Positions 1-7,051 are shown, numbered from the stretch's first letter. The stretch: DNA of 7,202 nt from Candidatus Poribacteria bacterium (GCA_003645735.1 QNBQ01000076.1:1-7202); one strand, 5' to 3'. The notes: a model not told the origin generated them from the sequence alone. Translations and numbers: made by a program.

Positions 1-1265
1 ATGTGAGGCTGAACTCGATCGCGTGGGGGCTGTTCGAGGGGGGGAGGATAGGCGTTTCGACCGAGGGGAGGACCTACCTGGTCGAGGCCGATCGGGTGAT
101 CCTGGCCTGCGGGGCGATCGAGAGGGCGTTGGCCTTCCCGGGATGGACGGCGCCGGGGGTGATGGGCGCCGGGGCGGTTCAGACGCTGATGAACCTCCAC
201 AGGGTTCTGCCCGGCAAGAGGGCGTTGATGGTGGGGGCGGGGAACGTCGGGCTGATCGTCTCATACCAGATCATCCAGGCCGGCGGCGAAGTCGCGGCGG
301 TCATCGACTCGGCGACCCAAATCGGCGGCTATTACGTCCACGCCGCCAAGCTCCGGAGGATGGGCGTGCCGATCCTCACATCCCACACCGTAGTGGAGGC
401 CAAGGGGAAACCGGTCGAGGCGGCTGTGATAGCCGAAACCGACGGGAAGGGGAACCCCATACCGGGGACGGAGAGGGAGATCGAGGTCGATCTGATCTGC
501 ATAGCGGTCGGGCTGCAGCCGCTGACCGAGCTGGCTGAGATGGCCGGGTGTCGGATGATCTTCCGGAACGGAACTCTAATCCCAAAGGTGGACGAGGAGA
601 TGCGGACATCCCTGCCCTGGCTTTACGCGGCGGGGGATATGTCGGGGATAGGCGAGGCGTCCATATCGATGGAGCAGGGGAGGATAGCGGGCATATCGGC
701 GGCCAAAAGCCTGGGGGCCATATCCGAAGGGGAGGCCGAGGAGCTGATCGATCGGGCCAGGGGGAGGCTGAGGGAGCTGACGGAGCCGATCCCGCCGCCC
801 GAGCCGCTTCCGGAGCCGTCTCTCCGCGACCTGCCGGAAAGGCCCGTGCCCGTGATCGACTGCCCCCAGAGGATACCCTGCAACCCCTGTGAGGATCTCT
901 GTCCCGCCGACGCCATAAGGGTCGGCTCCCCCATAACGAACCTCCCGAGGGTCGATTACGACAAATGCGTCGGATGCGGGATCTGCGTCGCCGGATGCCC
1001 CGGGCTGGCGATAAGGCTGGTGAACAAAGGTTTTTCCGAGACGACCGCCTCCGTCACGCTCCCCTACGAGCTGCTGCCCGTCCCGAGGGAGGGCCAGCTC
1101 GTCGAAGCTTTGGACGAGGAGGGGAGGCCGATCTGCCAAGCCAGGGTGATCAGGGTTTTGGAGAGGGAAGGGTTCGATAGGACGAGGCTTGTGACGCTGG
1201 AGGTCGATAAAGCCCTGGCGCTCCGGGTCAGAAATCTGAGGGTTTCAGGCGGAGGGACGCGATGA
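1..1265 (+). CDS. FAD/NAD(P)-dependent oxidoreductase with ferredoxin-like 2[4Fe-4S] domain (5' partial)
   Basis: Likely an electron-transferring flavoprotein subunit of the family containing HcnB, opine oxidase A subunits and the sarcosine oxidase alpha pyridine-nucleotide domain. These oxidise amines or amino acids and pass electrons via FeS centres in the cytoplasm or at the membrane. The first in-frame GTG is at 3, but the N-terminal GxGxxG FAD motif is absent, so the gene almost certainly starts upstream of the window. Counting from that GTG: the strand ending in LACGAIER and the FPGW..PGVMGAGAVQ segment (about residues 34-61) are typical of the family; GAGNVG (78-83) is the NAD(P)-binding glycine motif; AAGD (209-212) is the second FAD-contacting motif. 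Eight cysteines, C287/C293/C296/C300 and C322/C325/C328/C332, suit two [4Fe-4S] clusters. Residues 340-420 form a beta-rich tail I cannot name. The stop overlaps the next start (ATGA). The substrate cannot be deduced. Confidence 0.85.
   Translation, partial: VRLNSIAWGLFEGGRIGVSTEGRTYLVEADRVILACGAIERALAFPGWTAPGVMGAGAVQTLMNLHRVLPGKRALMVGAGNVGLIVSYQIIQAGGEVAAVIDSATQIGGYYVHAAKLRRMGVPILTSHTVVEAKGKPVEAAVIAETDGKGNPIPGTEREIEVDLICIAVGLQPLTELAEMAGCRMIFRNGTLIPKVDEEMRTSLPWLYAAGDMSGIGEASISMEQGRIAGISAAKSLGAISEGEAEELIDRARGRLRELTEPIPPPEPLPEPSLRDLPERPVPVIDCPQRIPCNPCEDLCPADAIRVGSPITNLPRVDYDKCVGCGICVAGCPGLAIRLVNKGFSETTASVTLPYELLPVPREGQLVEALDEEGRPICQARVIRVLEREGFDRTRLVTLEVDKALALRVRNLRVSGGGTR
1251..1256 (+). promoter_or_regulatory. 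Ribosome binding site of the glycoside hydrolase gene
   Basis: GGAGGG lies 5 nt before ATG 1262, inside the last codons of the oxidoreductase. It supports the ATG that overlaps the upstream TGA as ATGA, and hence translational coupling. Confidence 0.6.
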
Positions 1266-4234
1266 GGTTGGATCCCGATCTCTTCCGAGACCCGCCGGTC
1301 GAGTTCAGGCCGATCCCCTTCTGGTTCTGGAACTCAGAGCTCGAGGAGGACGAGATCAAAAGGCAGATAGAGATGATGAGCGAGGCGGGGCTGGGAGGGT
1401 TTTTCATCCACGCCCGGTTCGGGCTCGAAACCGAATACATGTCGGATGAATGGCTGAGGCTGGTGAGGGCCGCCGTCGAGACGGCTGAGAGACTCGGGAT
1501 GAAGGCCTGGCTTTACGATGAATACCCCTTCCCGAGCGGAATAGGCGGGCTTCGGGTCACATCCAAACCGGAGCTGAGGACCAAGTTCCTCGACCTCTTC
1601 GAGTGGGAGATCGAGGGCGGGGGATTCGAGCTTGAGATGGCCCGCCCCGGCGAGTTCGCCGATCACATAAAAACGATCGTCGCCCTGGCCCTTCCGATCG
1701 ATACACCCCTCTCCATCGAGTCGATCAGGGGCGAGGCGATATCGCTGGAGGCCGAAGGCAAGACGTTGAAAGGCGAGCTTCCCCACGGAAGGTGGAGGGT
1801 CATAGCGATCCCGGTCAGGAGGTTGAGCGACCCCGGGGGGCGTGTGTTCGGGCCGGACTACCTGAACCCCGAGACGACGAGGCTTTTCCTGAGCATCCTC
1901 GACCGATACGCGGAGGCCATAGGGGATCGGTTCGGCGAGACGGTTCCGGGCATCTTCACGGATGAGCCGTGCCTGCTTGCCTGGCATCAGGGTCACACCT
2001 GCTACAGGGTTCACCACGACGGGAGGCTGGCCGTCTGGAGCGAGGCGCTGGAGGAGAGGTTGAGGGAGGAGCTTGAGCGGAGGGAATTTTCGCTTGAAGA
2101 GCTTGTCCTGTCGGTCTTCTACGAGCTTGGCGAGGAGGGGAGGGAGCTGAGGGAGCTTTACAGGAGATGCGTCGCCGAGCTTTACGTCGAATCGTTCTTC
2201 AAACCCTACTCGGAGTGGTGCCGGAGGCACAACCTCAAGCTGACCGGCCATCTGCTTCTGGAGGAGGGGCTGTATTCGAACCTGATCTTCCAGGGGGACA
2301 TCTTCGCCGACCTCAGCTTCTTCGACATACCGGGCGTCGATCATCTGGGGGCGGGATGTGAGGGGAGATACGGCGGATGGGGCAACCTGCCGCTTATGAG
2401 CACCAACGTCCAGGGGTATAAGATCGTCAGCTCGGCGGCCCACCTCTTCGGCAAGGAGGCGGTCCTGTCCGAATCGTTCGGCGTCAGCGGCTGGAGGCTT
2501 TCGATGGCCGATATGAAGCGGGTCGTCGATTGGCAGTTCAGGCTCGGCGTGAACCTCCTCTGTCCACACGCTTTCTACTACAGCTTGGAGGGCTTCCGCA
2601 AGACCGACTCCCCTCCCTCCCAGTTCTACCACGCCACTTACTGGAGGCATTACCGGCTCTTCGCCGACTACGTCGCCAGGCTGAGCCTCGCCTTGAGGGC
2701 CGGCGTCCACGTGGCGAAGATAGGGCTGATCTACCCGTTGAGGGATTTCTCGAGGGAGATGATCCCCGGCCAGCAGGGGAGGTTCGACAAGCTCATGTCC
2801 GACTACTTCAACTTCCTCTGCTCGGAGCTTCTCAAGTGCCATTACGATTACGACGTCATCCCCGATCGGCTGCTCAGGGTCGAGAACGTGAGGGATGGGA
2901 GGCTGAGGCTGGGGGATGAGGAATACGAGGCGATCATCGTCCCGCCGGTGAGATCCCTTCCCGAAGGGGCGGTCGAGGCGTTGATCGAGATGTATGAGGG
3001 GGGTGGGGGCGTCATGGCCAGCGAGCTGAGCGGTGAGCTGGTCGAAAGGTTGAAGGCCGTTAAGGGCGCCAAGGGGAGGCTCGTCCTGCTGCCGAAGGAG
3101 ATATCGTTCGCCGAGCTTAAGGCGAGATTGCCCTCGATGCTCGAAACGCTGGTCGATCCCGACATAAGGATAAGCTCGAGGGAGGTGGGGTATATCCACA
3201 GGAGGGACGGCGATCTCGATATCTACTTCCTGGCGAGCGATTCTGAGAAGCCGGTCGAGGTGGAGGTGGAGATCCCATTTGAGGGGAGGGTGGAGCACTG
3301 GGACGCCGAAAGCGGCGGGATTTCGGAGGTGCCGGCGGAGACGGGTGGCGGATGGACGAGGTTCAGGTGGAGGTTTGAGCCTTTCGAGTCGGCGCTGTTT
3401 GTCATCAGAAGAGGCCGAAGCCCCGGAAGGGCGGAGTCGAGGGTGAAGCACGAGGAGCTCAAGCTGATCGAGGTTCTGGACGGCGAGTGGGAGTTCGAGA
3501 TGGAGGGGGACAACTGCCTGCCGCTTGAGAGGTGGGGTCTGTCGATGAGCGTCAGAGGGGATTGGACGGTTTACGAATACAAGGCCACCTTCAAAGCCGA
3601 TTTCATCCCCTCCTCGCTCAAGCTGCTGCTGGACGATGTGGAGAATCGGAGGGCTTTCATGGAGGGAACGGGGTTCGAGCTTCACGTCAACGGCGTGAGG
3701 GTGGAGGGCGGGTTTGAGAGGTTCGTCGATCCGGGGTGGAGGGTCGTCGAGATAGGTCCGATGGCGCACAGGGGCGAAAACGAGGTGAAGCTGAGGTTCG
3801 TAAACCAGGGCTGGTCGGGCGAGCCGAAGGGGCTGACCTACCCGCCGAAACTTCTGGGAAAGTTCTCGCTGAGGAGGGAAGGGGATGAATACGTCATCGC
3901 CCCGCCGCCGCGATCGATGAGGATCGGTAGGTCGTGGACGGATGAGGGGATGCCGTTTTACTCCGGGGCCTGCCTTTACAGGAGGCGGGTCAGGCTGCCG
4001 AAGAGCGAGGGTCGGGTTTTCATTGAGGCGGAAGGGGTGGCCGATATGGCCGAGTTTCTGATCGACGAACGGGTCATCTCCGTCCGCCCCTGGCCTCCTT
4101 TCGTCGCAGAGGTCGAGCTTGACGGGAGGGATGAGCTGACGGTGGGGATCAGGGTCATAAACTCCCCGGCCAATTTCATCGATTCCGATCCGAAGCCGTC
4201 CGGGATTCTTGGGACGGTTAAGGTGTGGGGATGA
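1262..4234 (+). CDS. GH106-like (alpha-L-rhamnosidase-related) multidomain glycoside hydrolase
   Basis: A 990-residue protein with no signal peptide or membrane segment, so probably a cytoplasmic glycosidase acting on imported oligosaccharides or glycosides. Residues 1-96 carry the family opening: PP..RPIPFWFWN (11-24), GLGGFFIHAR.GL (43-55), Y.S.EW (59-64) and YDEYPFPSG (85-93), the first strands of a (beta/alpha)8 barrel. Candidate acidic active-site positions are FTDEP (D234/E235), H330 with E334/E335, and SESFG (E404); PHAFYYS (435-441) follows. About 484-640 resembles the Rossmann-like amidotransferase-type domain that follows the barrel in several glycosidase families. About 642-718 is a beta-sandwich. 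From about 738 (LDGEWEF) to the end is a GH2-type galactose-binding jelly-roll region. It overlaps the oxidoreductase gene by 4 nt and ends 1 nt before trkH. GH106 assignment is from motif memory; alpha-L-rhamnosidase activity is only a guess, and another alpha- or beta-glycosidase is possible. Confidence 0.75.
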   Translation: MRLDPDLFRDPPVEFRPIPFWFWNSELEEDEIKRQIEMMSEAGLGGFFIHARFGLETEYMSDEWLRLVRAAVETAERLGMKAWLYDEYPFPSGIGGLRVTSKPELRTKFLDLFEWEIEGGGFELEMARPGEFADHIKTIVALALPIDTPLSIESIRGEAISLEAEGKTLKGELPHGRWRVIAIPVRRLSDPGGRVFGPDYLNPETTRLFLSILDRYAEAIGDRFGETVPGIFTDEPCLLAWHQGHTCYRVHHDGRLAVWSEALEERLREELERREFSLEELVLSVFYELGEEGRELRELYRRCVAELYVESFFKPYSEWCRRHNLKLTGHLLLEEGLYSNLIFQGDIFADLSFFDIPGVDHLGAGCEGRYGGWGNLPLMSTNVQGYKIVSSAAHLFGKEAVLSESFGVSGWRLSMADMKRVVDWQFRLGVNLLCPHAFYYSLEGFRKTDSPPSQFYHATYWRHYRLFADYVARLSLALRAGVHVAKIGLIYPLRDFSREMIPGQQGRFDKLMSDYFNFLCSELLKCHYDYDVIPDRLLRVENVRDGRLRLGDEEYEAIIVPPVRSLPEGAVEALIEMYEGGGGVMASELSGELVERLKAVKGAKGRLVLLPKEISFAELKARLPSMLETLVDPDIRISSREVGYIHRRDGDLDIYFLASDSEKPVEVEVEIPFEGRVEHWDAESGGISEVPAETGGGWTRFRWRFEPFESALFVIRRGRSPGRAESRVKHEELKLIEVLDGEWEFEMEGDNCLPLERWGLSMSVRGDWTVYEYKATFKADFIPSSLKLLLDDVENRRAFMEGTGFELHVNGVRVEGGFERFVDPGWRVVEIGPMAHRGENEVKLRFVNQGWSGEPKGLTYPPKLLGKFSLRREGDEYVIAPPPRSMRIGRSWTDEGMPFYSGACLYRRRVRLPKSEGRVFIEAEGVADMAEFLIDERVISVRPWPPFVAEVELDGRDELTVGIRVINSPANFIDSDPKPSGILGTVKVWG
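4220..4225 (+). promoter_or_regulatory. Ribosome binding site deciding the trkH start
   Basis: AAGGTG lies 10 nt before ATG 4236. An in-frame TTG at 4209 would add nine residues (MGRLRCGDE) that look unlike a membrane-protein start and would overlap the hydrolase by 26 nt. ATG 4236, one base after the hydrolase TGA, is preferred. Confidence 0.5.
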
Positions 4235-4235
4235 G

Positions 4236-5972
4236 ATGGGGAAGGCGTTGACGGTTTTGACATCCCTCATAGTCGCCCTGGCGATCACATCGCTTTTCAT
4301 CGACATAGGGGGGTTCGAGCTTCCGCCGGAACTGGCCGGGTTCAAGCGGACCGCCGATATGGCCATAGTCGCCTACTTCGTCCTGGAGACCCTGCTGAGG
4401 CTGATCTTCTCCCGGTCGAAGCTGGAGCATCTGAAGAGGAACTGGGCGGGGCTGCTTCTGGTTCTGCTTCTGGCGATGCAGCTCGGCCTGATAAGGCTTT
4501 ACGGGGAGGAGCCGGGATTCCTGAGGCTGCTGGAGAGACTCAACGTCCGATCGCTCACGGTGCTTTACGTGGCCGTGATGAAGGGCTACATGCTGCTTTA
4601 CCTGCTTCTGAGGGCGGTTTTGGGCAGCTACAGGCTGGCCTCGCTGCCGCTCAAGCCGGCCCAGACCGTTGTCCTGAGCTTCCTGTTGGTCATTTCGATC
4701 GGGACGCTCTTCCTGCTCACCCCACGCGCCACCCCTCCCGACAACCGTATATCGTTCATCGACGCGCTTTTCACCGCCACGTCCGCCACATGCGTCACAG
4801 GTCTGATCGTCCGCGATACGGGCTCCGATTTCACCCTCTTCGGCCAGATCGTCATCCTCATCCTGATCCAGATAGGCGGGCTAGGCTTGATGACGATGAC
4901 CAGCTTCTTCGCGCTCGTTCTGGGGAGGGGCATGGGCATCAGGGAGAGGGTGTTGATGAGCGACATCCTCAACACGAGGATGATGAACCAGATCGTCAGG
5001 CTGTTGACCTCCATACTGCTTCTGACGTTCGCCTTCGAGGCGCTTGGAGCCGCCCTGCTTTATCTGACGTGGATCGAGGAGGGGGCCATAGGTGGGATGG
5101 GAAGGACGGCCTATTACGCGGTTTTCCACTCGGTGTCGGCCTTTTGCAACGCCGGATTTTCGCTCTTTTCGACCAGCATGGAGCGGTTTAGGGGATCGGT
5201 TCCGGTCAACCTGATAATGACGTCGCTGATAATCTGCGGCGGATTGGGGTTCACGGTTTTGAGCGTGCTTTTGAAGCTCCCCCTTTCCCCGTTCAGGCGG
5301 GGCAGGCTCTCGCTGCACGCAAAGCTCGTGCTCATCGTCACGGCTTTCCTGCTCGCCCTGGGGACGGTCGCCATCCTAGCCCTGGAATGGGACAACTCGC
5401 TGGCGGGCTTGCCGTTGAAGGAGAAGTTTCTGGCGGCCTATTTCCAGTCGGTCACGCCGAGGACGGCGGGCTTCAACACGTTGAGGATATCGGAGCTGAG
5501 GGAGGCGACCCAGTTCCTGCTGATCATTCTGATGTTCATAGGCGCCTCGCCGGGCGGGACGGGGGGAGGGGTTAAGACCAGCACCTTCGCCATAACGCTC
5601 TGCACCCTGATCTCCATGCTCCGCGGGAGAAGCTCGGTCGAGATATTCAGGAGGAGGATACCCGACCAGATAATCTCCAAAGCCTTCTCGATCCTCACCC
5701 TTTCGATGTTGCTCATCGCGGTCAACGGGGTGTTGCTTTTGGCGTCGGAGGACGGCGATCCGCTGGCGGTTATCTTCGAGCTGTTTTCGGCCTTCGGGAC
5801 GGTGGGGTTGTCGATGGGGGTGACCCCGACCCTCACGACCTTCGGCAAGGTGATCATAATCATCACGATGTTCATCGGCAGGATAGGCCCCTTGACCCTG
5901 GCTCTCGCGCTGGGGGAGAGGAGGAAAGGAGGGGAGTTCGAGTATCCGAGCGAGGAGGTGATAGTCGGGTGA
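4236..5972 (+). CDS. trkH: TrkH/KtrB-family potassium transporter with extra N-terminal four-helix domain
   Basis: Pore-forming K+ uptake subunit of the cytoplasmic membrane, 578 residues from ATG 4236. The core has the four expected M1-P-M2 repeats, each with a selectivity-filter glycine: TCVTGL (185-190), FCNAGF (303-308), TPRTAGF (407-413) and FGTVGLS (520-526). The stretch around 433-449 (MFIGASPGGTGGGVKTS) is the flexible glycine-rich segment of the third repeat that gates these transporters. Before the core, which starts near residue 141, residues 1-130 form about four hydrophobic helices (roughly 5-23, 42-59, 70-88, 106-127) absent from minimal KtrB/TrkH. The second and third look like S2/S3 of voltage-sensor-type domains. 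TrkH proteins normally pair with a cytosolic RCK subunit (TrkA/KtrA); none is visible here. The gene follows the hydrolase by 1 nt and overlaps the SLOG gene by 4 nt, so it is probably cotranscribed with both. Confidence 0.93.
   Translation: MGKALTVLTSLIVALAITSLFIDIGGFELPPELAGFKRTADMAIVAYFVLETLLRLIFSRSKLEHLKRNWAGLLLVLLLAMQLGLIRLYGEEPGFLRLLERLNVRSLTVLYVAVMKGYMLLYLLLRAVLGSYRLASLPLKPAQTVVLSFLLVISIGTLFLLTPRATPPDNRISFIDALFTATSATCVTGLIVRDTGSDFTLFGQIVILILIQIGGLGLMTMTSFFALVLGRGMGIRERVLMSDILNTRMMNQIVRLLTSILLLTFAFEALGAALLYLTWIEEGAIGGMGRTAYYAVFHSVSAFCNAGFSLFSTSMERFRGSVPVNLIMTSLIICGGLGFTVLSVLLKLPLSPFRRGRLSLHAKLVLIVTAFLLALGTVAILALEWDNSLAGLPLKEKFLAAYFQSVTPRTAGFNTLRISELREATQFLLIILMFIGASPGGTGGGVKTSTFAITLCTLISMLRGRSSVEIFRRRIPDQIISKAFSILTLSMLLIAVNGVLLLASEDGDPLAVIFELFSAFGTVGLSMGVTPTLTTFGKVIIIITMFIGRIGPLTLALALGERRKGGEFEYPSEEVIVG
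5953..5960 (+). promoter_or_regulatory. Strong ribosome binding site for the SLOG gene
   Basis: AGGAGGTG, a near-perfect Shine-Dalgarno sequence inside the last codons of trkH, lies 8 nt before GTG 5969. It fixes the unusual GTG start that overlaps the trkH stop as GTGA. Confidence 0.85.
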
Positions 5973-6493
5973 GGGTTGTCACCGTTTTCGGAAGCTCATC
6001 GGTGAGGGAGGGGACGCCCGAGTGGATGGAGGCATATGAGCTTGGGAAGGAGATCGCCAAAGCCGGGCTTGTGCTGTGTAACGGGGGCTTCGGGGGAACG
6101 ATGGAGGCGGCCTGCAGGGGCGCCAAGGAGATGGGCGGCAAGACGATAGGGATCATAACCTCCTTCGTCGACGCCGATAAACCCAACCCCTATCTTGACG
6201 AGGTGATCTACGTCCCGACCTATCTGGAGAGGATAGAAAGGCTGATCGAGAGGGGCGACGCCTACGTCGTGTTGAAGGGAAGCGTCGGGACGTTTTCGGA
6301 GTTCTTCCTGCTTTGGTGCCTGATCTACATCGGAAGGGTTGAAAGGAAGCCGGTCGTTTTGATGGGTCGGGGATGGAGGAGGGTCATAGGGGTCATAAGG
6401 GAGGAGATGCTCGTGACGGATACGCAGTTCGACCTACTGAGCTTCGCCGAGACCCCGAAAGAAGCGGTTCGGCTGATCCTCTCCCGGCTCTGA
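5969..6493 (+). CDS. LOG/SLOG-superfamily (TIGR00725-like) nucleotide-binding protein
   Basis: A 174-residue single-domain Rossmann-like protein of the lysine decarboxylase-like/LOG group within the SLOG (SMF/DprA-LOG) superfamily. These bind nucleotides; LOG enzymes release ribose 5-phosphate from nucleoside monophosphates, and other members are thought to be nucleotide sensors. Visible landmarks are VTVFGSSS (4-11), the glycine-rich NGGFGGTMEAACRGAKEMGG (38-57) and IGII (60-63). The counterpart of the LOG catalytic motif PGGxGTxxE reads KGSVGTFSE (103-111): the GT and final Glu (E111) are kept, but Pro is Lys and the second Gly is Ser. Activity is therefore uncertain, and a binding or sensing role is plausible. 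The GTG start overlaps the trkH stop and has an excellent Shine-Dalgarno, implying coupled synthesis with the K+ transporter. The stop abuts the convergent hsp20 stop. Not identifiable to a named gene. Confidence 0.8.
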   Translation: MRVVTVFGSSSVREGTPEWMEAYELGKEIAKAGLVLCNGGFGGTMEAACRGAKEMGGKTIGIITSFVDADKPNPYLDEVIYVPTYLERIERLIERGDAYVVLKGSVGTFSEFFLLWCLIYIGRVERKPVVLMGRGWRRVIGVIREEMLVTDTQFDLLSFAETPKEAVRLILSRL

Positions 6494-6496
6494 TCA
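6491..6496. other. Palindromic TGATCA holding two convergent stop codons
   Basis: The plus-strand TGA at 6491-6493 ends the SLOG gene, and the immediately adjacent TCA at 6494-6496 is the TGA stop of hsp20 on the minus strand. There are no bases between the two reading frames. I see no GC-rich hairpin with a T-run nearby that would act as an intrinsic terminator for either gene. Confidence 0.9.
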
Positions 6497-7018
6497 CTCG
6501 AACTCGACCTCGACCCTCCTGGCGGGCGCGTCCTTCGGGACGATCACCTCCAACACCCCGTTCCTGTAGACCGCCCTGACCCTGTCGGGGTTGACCCCTT
6601 GAGGAAGCGGTATGCTCTTGGAGATCTTCCCCCTGATGATGAGGTAGTTGCCCGAGATGTAGACCTCGATGTCCCCCTGCCTCAGGCCGGGGAGCTCCAC
6701 CCTCGCCACCACATCGCTTTCCCGCTCGTAGATATCAACGGCTGGGGTTGTGCGGGGCGGAAGCGCGGGCCTCTCCTCGGCCCTTTCTATTGACGCCGGC
6801 TCCTCTATCGGCACATCTATCGTCCTCGAAGGGCGGGTCGGCTCGAAGAAGTGAAGCCTCTCGACCTCCTGAGAGGTGGCGATGGCGTCCAGCGACTCCC
6901 AGTTGCTCATCGCCAGCTCGAGAAGCGCAAGCCTCCTATAAAGATCTGCGAAGAACTTATTCGTCTCGGCCTGGAACTTTTGAAGCTCATCGAAGAGGCG
7001 CCAATGTTTCAGAACCAT
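6494..7018 (-). CDS. Small heat-shock protein, Hsp20/alpha-crystallin family, with short-loop core
   Basis: ATP-independent holdase chaperone that binds unfolding proteins in the cytoplasm; 174 residues from ATG 7018. An in-frame extension to 7084 exists, but ATG 7018 has a strong Shine-Dalgarno (GAGGTG, 8 nt away), so the shorter form is chosen. Residues 7-40 are an amphipathic, possibly coiled-coil helix; 55-92 are a proline- and charge-rich linker. The alpha-crystallin domain spans about 93-162: VDIYERESDVVARVELPGL, IEVYISGNYLIIRG, then IPLPQGVNPDRVRAVYRNGVLEVIVPK. The family's A-x-x-x-G-V-L signature is present in the form AVYRNGVL (149-156). Odd: only about five residues (KISKS) separate IIRG from IPLP, where bacterial sHSPs usually have a 20-30 residue segment with strand beta6 and the dimerisation loop. 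The tail VEVEFE (169-174) has a V-x-V that could stand in for the I-x-I oligomerisation motif. Own divergent promoter upstream. Confidence 0.85.
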   Translation of the reverse strand: MVLKHWRLFDELQKFQAETNKFFADLYRRLALLELAMSNWESLDAIATSQEVERLHFFEPTRPSRTIDVPIEEPASIERAEERPALPPRTTPAVDIYERESDVVARVELPGLRQGDIEVYISGNYLIIRGKISKSIPLPQGVNPDRVRAVYRNGVLEVIVPKDAPARRVEVEFE

Positions 7019-7026
7019 GTCCCCCT

Positions 7027-7032
7027 CACCTC
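7027..7032 (-). promoter_or_regulatory. Ribosome binding site of hsp20
   Basis: Minus-strand GAGGTG lies 8 nt before ATG 7018 (read 7032 to 7027). It decides this start over the in-frame upstream alternatives. Confidence 0.75.
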
Positions 7033-7051
7033 TTCCCCGTTCTCCCCATAA

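Noticed and set aside
576..1139. Minus-strand open frame of 187 codons opposite the ferredoxin domain of the flavoprotein
   Set aside because: Low-complexity translation, no domain, and the plus-strand protein has clear cofactor motifs over the same bases.
4209..4235. TTG 4209 as the trkH start
   Set aside because: It would overlap the hydrolase by 26 nt and add a charged nonapeptide. ATG 4236 has an AAGGTG upstream and sits just after the hydrolase stop.
1334..4366. A minus-strand open frame of 1010 codons opposite the glycoside hydrolase
   Set aside because: It is codon-aligned with the hydrolase and stays open only because TTA, CTA and TCA codons are avoided on the plus strand. Its translation is a Pro/Arg/His-rich mix without recognisable domains, and it has no plausible RBS context.
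6455..6472. CCGAA...TTCGG hairpin near the end of the SLOG gene as a terminator
   Set aside because: The stem is only 5 bp with an 8-nt loop, lies within coding sequence and is not followed by a T-run.
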